Assembly: GCF_020184175.1 (NCBI RefSeq)
Contig: NC_065530.1
Span: forward strand, 79,957,260 to 80,021,259
From: Aphis gossypii
Taxonomy: Eukaryota; Arthropoda; Insecta; Hemiptera; Aphididae
Length of the DNA stretch: 64,000 nucleotides
Direction: 5' to 3'
Notes under the pieces: model-generated
Told to the model about the DNA's origin: nothing
The model's input: only the letters and a program-made list of their open reading frames with translations
The model's database searches: none
In this document: piece after piece, positions 51,960 through 63,800 of the stretch
Position numbering within the stretch: position 1 is the first letter of the stretch
Layout: each line of letters opens with the position of its first letter
Position numbers and translations under genes: made by a program

Positions 51960-53798
51960 TACTCACATAATATTAAGGGTTGTATTTTAAAAACCAATAC
52001 AAAATATCAACAGTAAAAAATCGGAATTTATTGCCCAAAATTAAAAAATTAATCAATAATCATACTTATACAAAATGTAAAATTATCAACTCATAAATGA
52101 TAAAAAAATAAAAATAAAAATTAGTATTCCAAAAATAGTACAGTTATCAAATAGCGCGTTGCGTATATTTTGTTTACGAATTACATTTTGTTTCTTTTTT
52201 AACAGTTAGAAAACACAATAAACAAGCTATGTTTTTTGGATTATTTTTTTAATCGAATATATAGCTAGCCTATATTATTATTATTATTGCGTTGTATTAT
52301 TACAGCAGATTTTTAGGAAAATAAAGATTATTTATTTATATTTATTATTTCGCTGTTCTCAAAATAGAAGATTTAATATAATATAAGTTTCCAAGTGGGT
52401 GAATAAGATGTTAATTTGTATCCCGGTTTTGAAAAAGAAAATTATTTAATTTTTCGTTGAATTATTGCCCCAACCGGCCCAACCATAAAGTCCTCTTGGC
52501 TTTTATACTTCTTTTGTACTATTATTGTCATAAGTCATAACTGTCTTTCAAATGAATTTAGTGACGGTTTGAAAAATGACCAAACTAACAATACTTTTGA
52601 TTAAACAGTGATAAATCAAACAGTTGTGTTCTGAATACTTGAAACATCGCTATAAAGAGTATATTATTATAGTATTACACTAAATACACAACTCTTATAA
52701 TATTATACTATGATATTTGACCAACACACGGTATATTATCAATACGAAAATAGTATTCGTTTACATTTTAGTACCATATATTGGTCAATGGTACTTATAA
52801 TGCGTAGCTAATAAATACATAATATATTATTATATGAAATGTGACTACTGCTTGTTATTCCTACATCGATACAACATAATATTATTATTATATTAATTTA
52901 ATTCGAATAAAATCGTAAAATTACATTGGGAGTGTATTCAAATAAATAATTATAATCGAATACCTAATCTAACAGTACTATTAAATGGTATATTAAATAT
53001 TCAACTAAATAAAAATGCCTTGTTAATGATCCTAAAAATCGAACATAGTTTATTTTTATTTTACCAACAAAATTCAATCCATAATTTTATTAAGATGTCA
53101 TGGTTTCTAATTAACCGTGTATACTAATTATTGGTATTGAACGACGAGTCTATAATTGAGTTAGAATTTAGAAATATTGTCTATAAACTATAGTTTAGAG
53201 TATATTTTCGAGTATAACAATATAATTGTATTCTATATATAAATTGTACCCAGTGTCCGCTATTTATCTATTTTTAATTAAATGGCACAAATTATACACA
53301 CTAAACCGCAATTAAAGCGGTTTTATATAAAGTTTAAATGCATTTTTAAAACTTTTTTTCAACGTCCTGACGATAATTTATTTAAAAATTAAAAGACTAT
53401 TGTTTCATCTTAATTGCCATAATATATTTTGTATTTATATATATATATATATTAAAATGCTCAAGACTTTTAATTTTAATATGAAATTTAAAAATTCAGA
53501 ACAAACTTCGTAGTATGAAAACCACAATTATTTTTTATAATTACAATTAATATAATCTGAAATATAATGTTTTTTATTTTAATTTAATTTCAAGAAGAAA
53601 TATTATCAACAAAATACTATTTTCTTGTAAAATATTGAAATGTTTGTGAAAAACATAAAATAATTTTTATTAAAACATAACATTTTACCAGGTAAATTAA
53701 GTAAAAATATTGACGAATGCTTCAAATTCTATTTTAAATGTTGGTTTACATGTTTAAACGTTTTATAAAATTAAGTTTTTATCAATAAAAAATCAAAT
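51960..53798. other. Intergenic AT-rich spacer
   Basis: No gene or clear repeat seen between the fold-back element and tRNA copy 2. Confidence -1.
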
Positions 53799-53871
53799 TG
53801 GAGGCGCCGGGCATCGATCCCGGTACCTCTCGCATGCTAAGCGAGCGCTCTACCATCTGAGCTACGCACCC
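53799..53871 (-). tRNA. tRNA-Ala (AGC), copy 2, with acceptor-stem mismatch
   Basis: The sequence matches copy 1 except at position 4 of the acceptor stem. The 5' arm reads GGGTGCG (complement of 53865-53871) against CGCCTCC, leaving a U4:C69 mismatch beside the intact G3:U70 identity pair. Anticodon AGC, the internal promoter boxes, the T arm and the T-rich downstream terminator (A run at 53786-53791 on +) are all intact. It may be transcribed but less stable, or be an early pseudogene. It is the left end of the 1.9 kb tandem repeat and has its own 3' flank. Confidence -1.
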
Positions 53872-55713
53872 AGATATTCGCAGGAAGAGAAATGTAGATC
53901 ATTTGATAAAACGATAATATTAAATCAATTCAATAACTTCGTTAAAAATACATGCAATGGAACTCTACAAATGTAAAATTGTACTTTGGTAGTTCGGTTG
54001 CAGTGTTGGGACCGAATCCAAATAATTTTAAAAATACAATTAAAATAAACTAAATTGTATGCTACAAGAAATTAAAATAATATGATATTCAAATTTAAAA
54101 AAAACTAATGGCTTAATAATTAAAAAACTTTAAATTGATAAATATAAAAAAAAATGAAATATAATAAATGTTAGGTAAGTTGTAGATAAAAAGGTTATAC
54201 TGAAGTATTAACAGATATGAATTGATCATGTAAATATAAGTACATTTTTTATGGAAAAGACGAAAATGATAAACAGAGACCTGTGGATGATTATCGGTAT
54301 TAGTGTAATACCTTAGTTTGACTGCGTGTTTCCTGAACATAAATTAATATATTATTGTTAGATATATTGTAACATTTTCTTAGAATCTACGGTAGTGTAA
54401 TCCAAAATATTATTAAAGTATTGACAACTCAGAATGGATATTTGTTTCAATCGCATTAGCTTATCTAAATTAATTATTCAATATTATTTTACTAATTCAT
54501 ATGCTTAGGAAAACTAAAGATTTTATTTTCATTTTAAAGGAAAACATTGAATTATATGTTATTGTTTTACACTTTTTTTGTTGATTATTATTGATTATAC
54601 GAAATAGTTAAGAAATATTAATTCATACAATTAAATACATGATAATTGTTAATTGATCAATTAATAAAACTAACTAACTACTGATTAGGTACTTTGTAAT
54701 TATTTGGTTACCGTGGCAACTGTAATACTCAGAAAAAAATGTATACAAACCAAAAATATTTGTATTTTAAAATTAAAATGTAATCTTTAAAGCAAATATA
54801 ACGCTTAGACGATTTTTGTAATTTATACCTATTTACTATTATTAGCGTTTATTAGTTTCCACTAGTGTTAGTGGAAAAATGTTCATAAGAAAAAAATCGT
54901 TATACACCAATATACCTAAGTATAAAAATATTAATTTAAATGTGCTTACTGATATAATTGTCAAATTGTTGGTCGTATCAATAATAATAAATTAGCTAAA
55001 TTTCAGGATATAAAATATTCCGGTTCCAATAATACATATATACCTAACAAATAACAATTAGTAATTGTAGTAACTAGTAATTTTAAATAAACCATATTAT
55101 TTGTACGTGAATAAATCTGCAGAGCAAATTTAAGCCTCTCTTTAATCATCCAAATCACAATTACCTATATTATAAGATAACATATTTTATAGGAAAGTAT
55201 TCAAAAACACATTTTACATTTTGTAGGTACTCCAAAAATGCTCGGGACTCTGACTAGCTATTTTCCTAACGAAGAATCAACTAATTTGACTTCAAATATT
55301 AATGAAAATCTAATAATAAATAGATTAAAAATAAAAATAATTTTTTAATAAACAATTATATTTTTATAGTTCAAATACCTACTGAAGTCTTACTTGAGAG
55401 TAGAGCTTCTGTTCGTGAACTCATTTAATTTTAAATCTGGTCAATTTAACAAATTACTTTTTTAAATTCATTGTTTACCATACTTCACACACCATCAATA
55501 TTTTAACACGTTTACTAAAAAATAATAATAATAATTAATTTGTTATTATTATTATTTTTTTTTTTTTATAATATATAATTTAATTTCAAAATGTTTCTAG
55601 CTTAGCTATCTTATATAAATGTGTTATCATTTAAAAGATCAATATATAGCTAATACATTAATATGATTAAATTTACGTAATTTAGTGAACGAAAAAAAAA
55701 TAAAAATTAAATT
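53799..55713. repeat. Tandem segmental duplication, unit 1 (tRNA-Ala plus 1.84 kb spacer)
   Basis: The unit starts at the 3' end of tRNA copy 2 and runs to the base before tRNA copy 3. By eye it is nearly identical to 55714-57620. Differences in the first 1.45 kb are homopolymer lengths only. Single-base changes and a short indel appear after about 55317. The spacer itself has no recognisable gene; a short open frame at 54113-54340 (-) is present in both units but is AT-rich and has no recognisable motif. Confidence -1.
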
Positions 55714-55786
55714 TGGAGGCGCCGGGCATCGATCCCGGTACCTCTCGCATGCTAAGCGAGCGCTCTACCATCTGAGCTACGCACCC
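55714..55786 (-). tRNA. tRNA-Ala (AGC), copy 3, junction tRNA with acceptor-stem mismatch
   Basis: The sequence is identical to copy 2, including the U4:C69 mismatch (GGGTGCG against CGCCTCC). Its 5' flank (the + side after 55786) is the same as that of copy 2. Its 3' flank (the + side before 55714) is the same as that of copy 4. It therefore sits at the crossover junction of the tandem duplication. Anticodon AGC, boxes A and B, and the T-rich terminator are intact. Confidence -1.
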
Positions 55787-57620
55787 AGATATTCGCAGGA
55801 AGAGAAATGTAGATCATTTGATAAAACGATAATATTAAATCAATTCAATAACTTCGTTAAAAATACATGCAATGGAACTCTACAAATGTAAAATTGTACT
55901 TTGGTAGTTCGGTTGCAGTGTTGGGACCGAATCCAAATAATTTTAAAAATACAATTAAAATAAACTAAATTGTATGCTACAAGAAATTAAAATAATATGA
56001 TATTCAAATTTAAAAAAAAACTAATGGCTTAATAATTAAAAAACTTTAAATTGATAAATATAAAAAAAATGAAATATAATAAATGTTAGGTAAGTTGTAG
56101 ATAAAAAGGTTATACTGAAGTATTAACAGATATGAATTGATCATGTAAATATAAGTACATTTTTTATGGAAAAGACGAAAATGATAAACAGAGACCTGTG
56201 GATGATTATCGGTATTAGTGTAATACCTTAGTTTGACTGCGTGTTTCCTGAACATAAATTAATATATTATTGTTAGATATATTGTAACATTTTCTTAGAA
56301 TCTACGGTAGTGTAATCCAAAATATTATTAAAGTATTGACAACTCAGAATGGATATTTGTTTCAATCGCATTAGCTTATCTAAATTAATTATTCAATATT
56401 ATTTTACTAATTCATATGCTTAGGAAAACTAAAGATTTTATTTTCATTTTAAAGGAAAACATTGAATTATATGTTATTGTTTTACACTTTTTTTGTTGAT
56501 TATTATTGATTATACGAAATAGTTAAGAAATATTAATTCATACAATTAAATACATGATAATTGTTAATTGATCAATTAATAAAACTAACTAACTACTGAT
56601 TAGGTACTTTGTAATTATTTGGTTACCGTGGCAACTGTAATACTCAGAAAAAAATGTATACAAACCAAAAATATTTGTATTTTAAAATTAAAATGTAATC
56701 TTTAAAGCAAATATAACGCTTAGACGATTTTTGTAATTTATACCTATTTACTATTATTAGCGTTTATTAGTTTCCACTAGTGTTAGTGGAAAAATGTTCA
56801 TAAGAAAAAAATCGTTATACACCAATATACCTAAGTATAAAAATATTAATTTAAATGTGCTTACTGATATAATTGTCAAATTGTTGGTCGTATCAATAAT
56901 AATAAATTAGCTAAATTTCAGGATATAAAATATTCCGGTTCCAATAATACATATATACCTAACAAATAACAATTAGTAATTGTAGTAACTAGTAATTTTA
57001 AATAAACCATATTATTTGTACGTGAATAAATCTGCAGAGCAAATTTAAGCCTCTCTTTAATCATCCAAATCACAATTACCTATATTATAAGATAACATAT
57101 TTTATAGGAAAGTATTCAAAAACACATTTTACATTTTGTAGGTACTCCAAAAATGCTCGGGACTCTGACTAGCTATTTTCCTAACGAAGAATCAACTAAT
57201 TTGACTTCAAATATTAATGAAAATCTAATAATAAATAAAATAAAAATAATTTTTTAATAAACAATTATATTTTTATAGTTCAAATACCTACTAAAGTCTT
57301 ACTTGAGAGTAGAGCTTCTGTTCGTGACCTCATTTAATTTTAAATCTGGTCAATTTAACAAATTACTTTTTTAAATTCATTGTTTACCATACTTCACACA
57401 CCATCAATATTTTAACACGTTTACTAAAAAATAATAATAATAATTAATTTGTTATTATTATTATTTTTTTTTTTATAATATATAATTTAATTTCAAAATG
57501 TTTCTAGCTTAGCTATCCTATATAAATGTGTTATCATTTAAAAGATCAATATATAGGTAATACATTAATATGATTAAATGTACGTAATTTAGTGAACGAA
57601 AAAAAAATAAAAATTAAATT
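55714..57620. repeat. Tandem segmental duplication, unit 2
   Basis: Second copy of the 1.9 kb unit (1907 bases against 1915). It is followed directly by the third tRNA of the array (57621-57693), whose right flank is unique. Relative to unit 1 it lacks a few bases near 57233 and has at least five base changes in its last 400 bases, plus homopolymer length differences. Confidence -1.
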
Positions 57621-57693
57621 TGGAGGCGCCGGGCATCGATCCCGGTACCTCTCGCATGCTAAGCGAGCGCTCTACCATCTGAGCTACGCCCCC
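57621..57693 (-). tRNA. tRNA-Ala (AGC), copy 4
   Basis: A complete cloverleaf with the intact acceptor GGGGGCG/CGCCTCC including G3:U70, anticodon AGC and normal internal promoter boxes. The 3' flank is shared with copy 3, and the terminator is the T tracts complementary to the A runs at about 57598-57615. The 5' flank is a diverged inverted copy of the one upstream of the + strand copy 1, so copies 1 and 4 are paralogues. Confidence -1.
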
Positions 57694-59065
57694 CGATGTA
57701 AGGAGATATCAAAACTTGATTATTTGAAAGAATAGATCTTATTGAGTTTATGTTGATACCTATTCAATGCTACGTCGAGAAAGTAAGTAAAATATACATA
57801 GTACATACTATAGTATTAGCCTGACATTGTATAATTTTTTGAGCGTTCCCATAAAAAAAAAAAAAAAGCATATCTATTAATTGTAAACCAAGTATTTAAC
57901 CAACAATGTAAATTGTAAAATTAAATATTTATTTGTTAAAATATATTGTAGATAATAACAAAATTGTTATTTTTTTTATTACTATAAAAATGTTAATAAA
58001 ATTGTATACTTTTATTTAGTTTCAAGCATTATGATGATTTAAATGTGGTTTTGTTGTCATGGTTAAGTTATGTACATATAATCGAATGTTTAGAGTAGTG
58101 CACACTAGTCTAGTACTAACTGTACTATAATTTATAAGTCTATAATTGGATAATCTACTAATGTGATTTTGATAACAAGGACAGTGGTAATTTCGGCGAA
58201 AAGAATGGTTTATAACAAGAAAAAAAGTGTTTGAGTAGGTAGTACCTTTTATATTTACTATTACAATTAGCGTTTGGATGATTGAAATGCGTTGCCTGGT
58301 GACTTCGATGCCGACAATAATGTCGCTAATCATTACTAAATATTAATTACTACATTGTCTATATTATTGAAAACAAGATTATGATACAGATATAGAGTTC
58401 ACGTTGTATACCTTTATCGAAACACAGTAGTTAACTGTGTTTTGTCACTTGCGTGGTAAATGTCAAAAGATATTCCTAACTTTCAACAAAAAAAAATTAA
58501 GAAGAGAAAATATTGATAATATTGGCAAATTACAATGCATAGGAAGTTGTATTAATTATATTATGTCATTTGTTTTTTTTTTTTTTTTTTTTTTTACTAT
58601 ACATTGAATGTTTTACCATATTACTTTATATATATATTATATATATATATATATATATCAACAATTATTTAACAATATAATAGTTTTATTATTAATTGCA
58701 CGTATCAAAGTACATGATTATTTTCATTAATTATCTTTGTGTAATAATATTACTATTACTATAGTCATACTAATATCTATATTTGTTTTAAGTTTAAAGT
58801 TCATTATTAATTTTTAATTGTGCATAATAAAAGTGATTTTTTTTTTATAAAATTATTGTACATTACTATAGATTCAATATATACCTAAATTAAAACACTC
58901 TTACTATATCTATACATTTATTTATACTTATTTTACCTGACGTTTTACGCCCGTTAAAAATGATATTAAACAGAGTACTGCAGTAGTGAATTCTATTGAA
59001 TTAAAAAGTGGCGTGATCTCATGTAGATAAGATAAACCAATTTGTTGATGTCTATAGTTTTATAT
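57694..59065 (-). repeat. Inverted segmental duplication, arm B (5' flank of tRNA copy 4)
   Basis: Diverged inverted partner of 38800-40086; see the anchors given there. It is somewhat longer, partly from a poly-T run (about 58569-58595) and a TA repeat (about 58628-58659) that are absent or shorter in arm A. The divergence is clearly greater than between the two tandem units, so this duplication is older. Confidence -1.
58621..58660. repeat. (TA)n microsatellite in duplication arm B
   Basis: TA-rich tract, interrupted once by TATTATA, in the 5' flank duplicated with tRNA copy 4. It is shorter in arm A. Confidence -1.
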
Positions 59066-60208
59066 TATCAAACACATATAAAAATGAAAGTAATTTTAAA
59101 CATTAATTATTAAAACTATTATCTAGTAGGTAACAAATGGATACGATCTTCACCTTTTAAAGCTGAGGTTTGAAAATTGAATACAACATACTGGATACTG
59201 GATTAAATCATTAAACAATAATATAGGCAAACACAATTATTTATTATAGGCATTGGGAGATTTAAATTTGAACGAAATTAGGTATATTAATGATGTCAAT
59301 TATTTTGTTATGAATCAAAAACATTATTCGCAGACTTGTAGCTTTTACAAGTATTGTTCATTTTACTATACGTAATGGTATTTTTTAAAATTTGTTGATT
59401 AGTTTTAATAAGATAATATATTTTTATTCTATGAAACTATTGAAACTGTTTAGTTTTCATAATGTATTACGGTATTTACAGTGTAAGATGGGATTAACTC
59501 AAAAGTTAATAACAATTATAGTATATAAATATATAATAATAATGTTTTCGAAAAATAGTAAATTAACCTAGGTATAGTAATACTAATAGTAAAATAAAGA
59601 CAATAGCAATATCAAAAATCATACCACAAAATTTAGTGATATAAGCTATTAAGCTGACAGACCAGGTTAAAAAGAATCGTTTGTCGTACTTATATACAAT
59701 ATGATATACCTATCATTGAATTAAAATTTAACATATCTTGTACACTGTACAGATTTCCAGCTTTTTAGAAATTACAATCACATTAATAACAATTAAATAT
59801 ATTTTTGTATTGTACTAAGATATAATTTGTTTCATTACTTAGAAACTAGGTAATTCATAACTATTAAATTAAAATTCGTCGGAGCCCACTGTTACAATGC
59901 ATATAGGTATTATTATAGTTTACATGACTACATATAGATGGGCTGCGAACACAAAATGTATTTATGATTGGATGATAGGTATTTTATAAACAAAAATATC
60001 TATGATACATTTAATAAATATTACAATTTATATTATTATTACAATTAATGTAAAATATGTTTTGAAAAAACAAAATAATTTTTATTGAACAAACAAATTA
60101 TGTGACATTTCAAAACAATAAAGCTTCTTTTAGATTTACAAAAAAATATCCTATCTTTCTTAACGAACTAAATAAATATATTTTTAATAGAAACAAAAAT
60201 ATGACTAC
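59066..60208. other. Intergenic AT-rich spacer
   Basis: Between duplication arm B and tRNA copy 5. No recognised content. The open frame 60102-60287 plus is created by the antisense of the tRNA. Confidence -1.
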
Positions 60209-60281
60209 TGGAGGCGCCGGGCATCGATCCCGGTACCTCTCGCATGCTAAGCGAGCGCTCTACCATCTGAGCTACGCCCCC
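60209..60281 (-). tRNA. tRNA-Ala (AGC), copy 5
   Basis: A complete 73-base cloverleaf identical in its stems and anticodon to copies 1 and 4 (acceptor GGGGGCG/CGCCTCC). A TTTTT terminator lies about ten bases past the 3' end (A run at 60195-60199 on +). The 3' flank is unlike the other copies. The first bases of the 5' flank (gatgaaagta after 60282) match the reverse complement of the bases just before copy 1, which suggests a common origin. Confidence -1.
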
Positions 60282-60380
60282 GGATGAAAGTAATGATCTA
60301 GATCTTATGTATTTGAGAGAATAAATAAATTAGGTTACAGCAAACAACATCTGCAGCTATACAACATTGTAACATACCTA

Positions 60381-60835
60381 CTTTTTGTACCGCTTTGATG
60401 CTCTACCGATTTAATTTCGACCGCGATTTCTTTTTGCGACGATCCCTTTGCGCGTTGAACGGTTTTTATGTATACATTATAAGTAGGTATAAATGTATGT
60501 ATATTCGAGCATACAAAAACGATTCGCCTATATATATATAATATGCATTTATATACCAATTTGGCATGCCCGGTGGAGTCGACTATGCAGGGTGACAAGA
60601 CAGAAAAAAAGGGGACTATAAAAATTAAAAAGGGATGACGGCCGAGATAATGCGGTGCGGTGCCGGGGATACGCAAGACGACTACGTGTGTATTGCCAAC
60701 AAGAAAGGGTGCGTACAAGACTACTACCTCGTAGACTACAACGTACGCAAATCTCCTAACGATAGCGCATAAATATAAATTCCATGTTGTGTTTAAGACC
60801 ACGGTGGCCGAAGAAATTTACGACCATCACGCGCC
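60381..60835. other. GC-richer block with short open frames on both strands
   Basis: Directly after tRNA copy 5 the composition rises (CGGCCGAGATAATGCGGTGCGGTGCCGGGG). The minus strand is open for 155 codons (60802 to 60335) but encodes an unremarkable V/Y/I-rich sequence with no family match. The plus strand has a 45-codon frame at 60635-60772. Either could be chance in GC-richer DNA; the block might be a promoter or an exon. Confidence -1.
60635..60772 (+). CDS. Hypothetical 45-residue small ORF
   Basis: ATG at 60635 opens a 45-codon frame ending in TAA at 60770. The product is polar with CGAGDTQDDY, two more cysteines and VQDYYLVDYNVRK. It has no signal peptide, membrane segment or family I recognise. 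A TATAAAAA stretch lies just 5' but too close to be its TATA box. It overlaps the longer minus-strand frame, so at most one is likely to be real. Low confidence. Confidence -1.
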   Translation: MTAEIMRCGAGDTQDDYVCIANKKGCVQDYYLVDYNVRKSPNDSA

Positions 60836-63800
60836 ACCGTATAATTTGCTATCCAATAAGACTGTTACATTCCGCATCATCTTATTTAACATAAGACACT
60901 AATCTAATAATTCCAATTACTAGGTATATTAGCATTTTTTTTTTTTGTTTACATAATTATACCATAAAAAAAACAATTTTTTTCCTATAAAAATGTATTT
61001 CATAATTTTTAATTTTTTGAATTACAATAACATACATTATTGTTATTACGTTTCACAAAGCATATTTTTTTTAGTTTAATTGATCGGAATAAAGTGGTTC
61101 CCCTACTCTGTTAATCTAAAATTTAGCACAAATATGGTAATATTTTTTTCCGAAAATGTTGTTTAGTAACAACCTAAAATTATCTAAACGATATATTTTC
61201 AAAGGCATTATTGTTTTCTGAAATATAGAATGTCTTGCGTTAAATGAATCAACCCTCCGTGCCTATATATTTCGCACTGAACTCGAGGAGCAAACACATA
61301 TTTTGCGACTGAGATTTCTATAACGAAATTTTCTCCAATCTTATACTTATAATATTATATAAACATACAATTTATGTACACAAGTGTTGAAATGTGTATG
61401 CAACGTATCGTATAATAAATTAATATTATCGTTTCAATAATGGCTAAGAAGAAGGGACGTAATTAGATTATTTTTTTAGGAGAGGGATGGTTTTTTTCGA
61501 GGTAAATTCCCCAATTAAACCTATTAAAAGCAAGAATAAAAAATGTAGTACACAATTTTAATTTGTTTTATAATCTATTAACTGTTTTAAAAAATGAATA
61601 ACTATTACATAATAAAAATAAATATAATAACAATGATAATGTAACAAATTAAAGCAGACTTCAAAAATATTTCCTGAAGTTTTGGAGGAAAGAGCTGCAG
61701 TCCCACCACTCCATATATAATTCTCTGCAGTGAGAGGTGACTATAAATAGAAGCAATTATTTTTAAACCGAAATAAATTGTATATTCTATATCATGCATC
61801 ATCTATGCAGTTTACATAGGTAACTACTAACTAGATATAAGATAGAAGTAGGTATATAGTATTAATAAAACGTAAAAAAGGTTGTATACGATCGTCACAC
61901 ACACTCAATTTTACGACGTTCTGCTCTGTCCGTAATCTTACTCGTTATGATATAAATATAGCTACAAATTATAATATATAATGTATTATTAGAATTCAAC
62001 TGTAAGCTTGTATCCTACACAGCTACCATACTATGCTGACTTATTGTCATGTAGGGTTATTTCGCACCATTTTAATCACGATTGTGTCCAAATTGCAAGC
62101 CATGTATAATATTATTTTACTTTTTTTTTCAATTTATGTTAATACAATTATAATATACGACAGGTCCACCATATTAAGTTGTTCTTACAGTAGTAAAATA
62201 CTAAAATATATTAAAAATCTATAGTCTATCATAAAATAATACATTTATTTTTTTGTATTAGTGTTTAAATTTCAAATTATCTAATTATTTGAACATAAAA
62301 CTTCATAAAACTAAATATAAAGTTCCCTAGAAGTTTTTGTAAAAAAAAGTATTCAAAACAGTTTAGTATAAAACCACATTATATATTTGTATATTATTTG
62401 AGAAACCAAATTTTGATATAATTTGATATTTATAAGAAAAATAACGTTTATTCTATAATAGGTAATTCAAAAAATTTAAACTTATTTTTTGATTAATTGT
62501 AATCGCTATTTATTCCATGGACCTGCTTAAATTTTTATTTATTTTATATTTACAGTTCTAAACGGTATGTCGTGATTGTAATAAAGTAATGTATGTTATC
62601 AACAGCTAATGGTATACAATAAATATGTAATAGTTATTAGTTATTGTACAATAATATATCCACAAAAAAAAAATGGTTTAACTCACCATAATAACACTAT
62701 AAAAAAATTAAATCATTAGACACTACGGACTTATTACTGTCTCTGTTCAGTACCATTTTTTATGTACAATATAGGTATGTCAAATGTCAATGATTATCAC
62801 AATTATACATGACATGAGATACAAACTGACTATAATCTATAAGCTAGCACGCAATTCTAAGTATGGGCACTTCAAATTATGTTTATTTTGTTACTTGTTA
62901 GTATTCAATTTGGATGTACTATTAATCAAATGGTCAATAGAAGTACAAATTTTCGATGATACTATAATATACATGTAATATAATATGCTCAAACATCTCA
63001 ATATGACTTAAATTTTTTATCATCTTTTTTTAATCAACACTTCCATCACGATGTATACTACAATCGCAAGATTCATCTTTGGTGGCGTCGTAATGAACTT
63101 AAATAATGATATAAGCTTATGTTAATACTTAATTATTATATAATATTTGAAAAGTGATTAATTTATATTTTAGTATATCATCGGATATTCAGCGGATTAT
63201 GATTACCATAAGTTTTCATAGTTAATGTGTGAATATTTTTTACACAAATAATTTACCCATAACTTGCAAACAGTATCCATCTTACAATTTACATCACTCA
63301 AATACACTAATTAATTTACTATCTTTAGATTTATATTTTGTTTAAATAATTATATTACAATCGTAATATTTTGATGAATAAGTACTATAATTTGGTACAT
63401 GTGTTCTATGCTTTGACTAAGTTTTCACACATTTGTCATACAAAATAGTATTACAATATAATGTGGTCCTGCATTTCTAATTGTTCCACTTGGTCCGGTA
63501 ATGAGTAATGACCCACCCGAGATTTCGTGAAATAAGTTTCTGCAGCCAATGCGATTACCATGTTCGCACAAACTTCAAACGTGTAAACAGTTTTGCGGTT
63601 AGCACGCATAATAATAATATTATATAATGTTGTAATATATTAATATGTGGTCTATAGAGATCTACTCGTTTTAGCCGGGTTACAAGACTAGGGATTTACT
63701 TATTAAATCCTTGCATACATAAATCTTTTATTTTTCAGACCATTATAATAGTCCATGGTATATGAGTAATGTAATATTCAAAATTATTAAGATATTCGTT

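Noticed and set aside
54113..54340. Repeated 75/69-codon minus-strand frame in both tandem units (also 56046-56255)
   Set aside because: The repetition comes from the DNA duplication. The sequence is AT-driven (Y/I/N/F-rich) and a homopolymer indel changes its C-terminus between copies.
55685..55891. Small plus-strand ORF over tRNA copy 3, and a similar one at 60102-60287
   Set aside because: Both read the antisense of the tRNA gene (same GGAGHRSRYLSHAKRALYHL product), so they are by-products.
58569..58660. Poly-T plus TA tract as a possible replication origin or scaffold attachment site
   Set aside because: Simple sequence of this kind is everywhere in the window and gives no specific support.
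60335..60802. 155-codon minus-strand frame as a real gene
   Set aside because: Composition is GC-richer so chance frames are longer. There is no recognisable motif and it overlaps a plausible plus-strand frame. It is kept only as part of an unassigned block.
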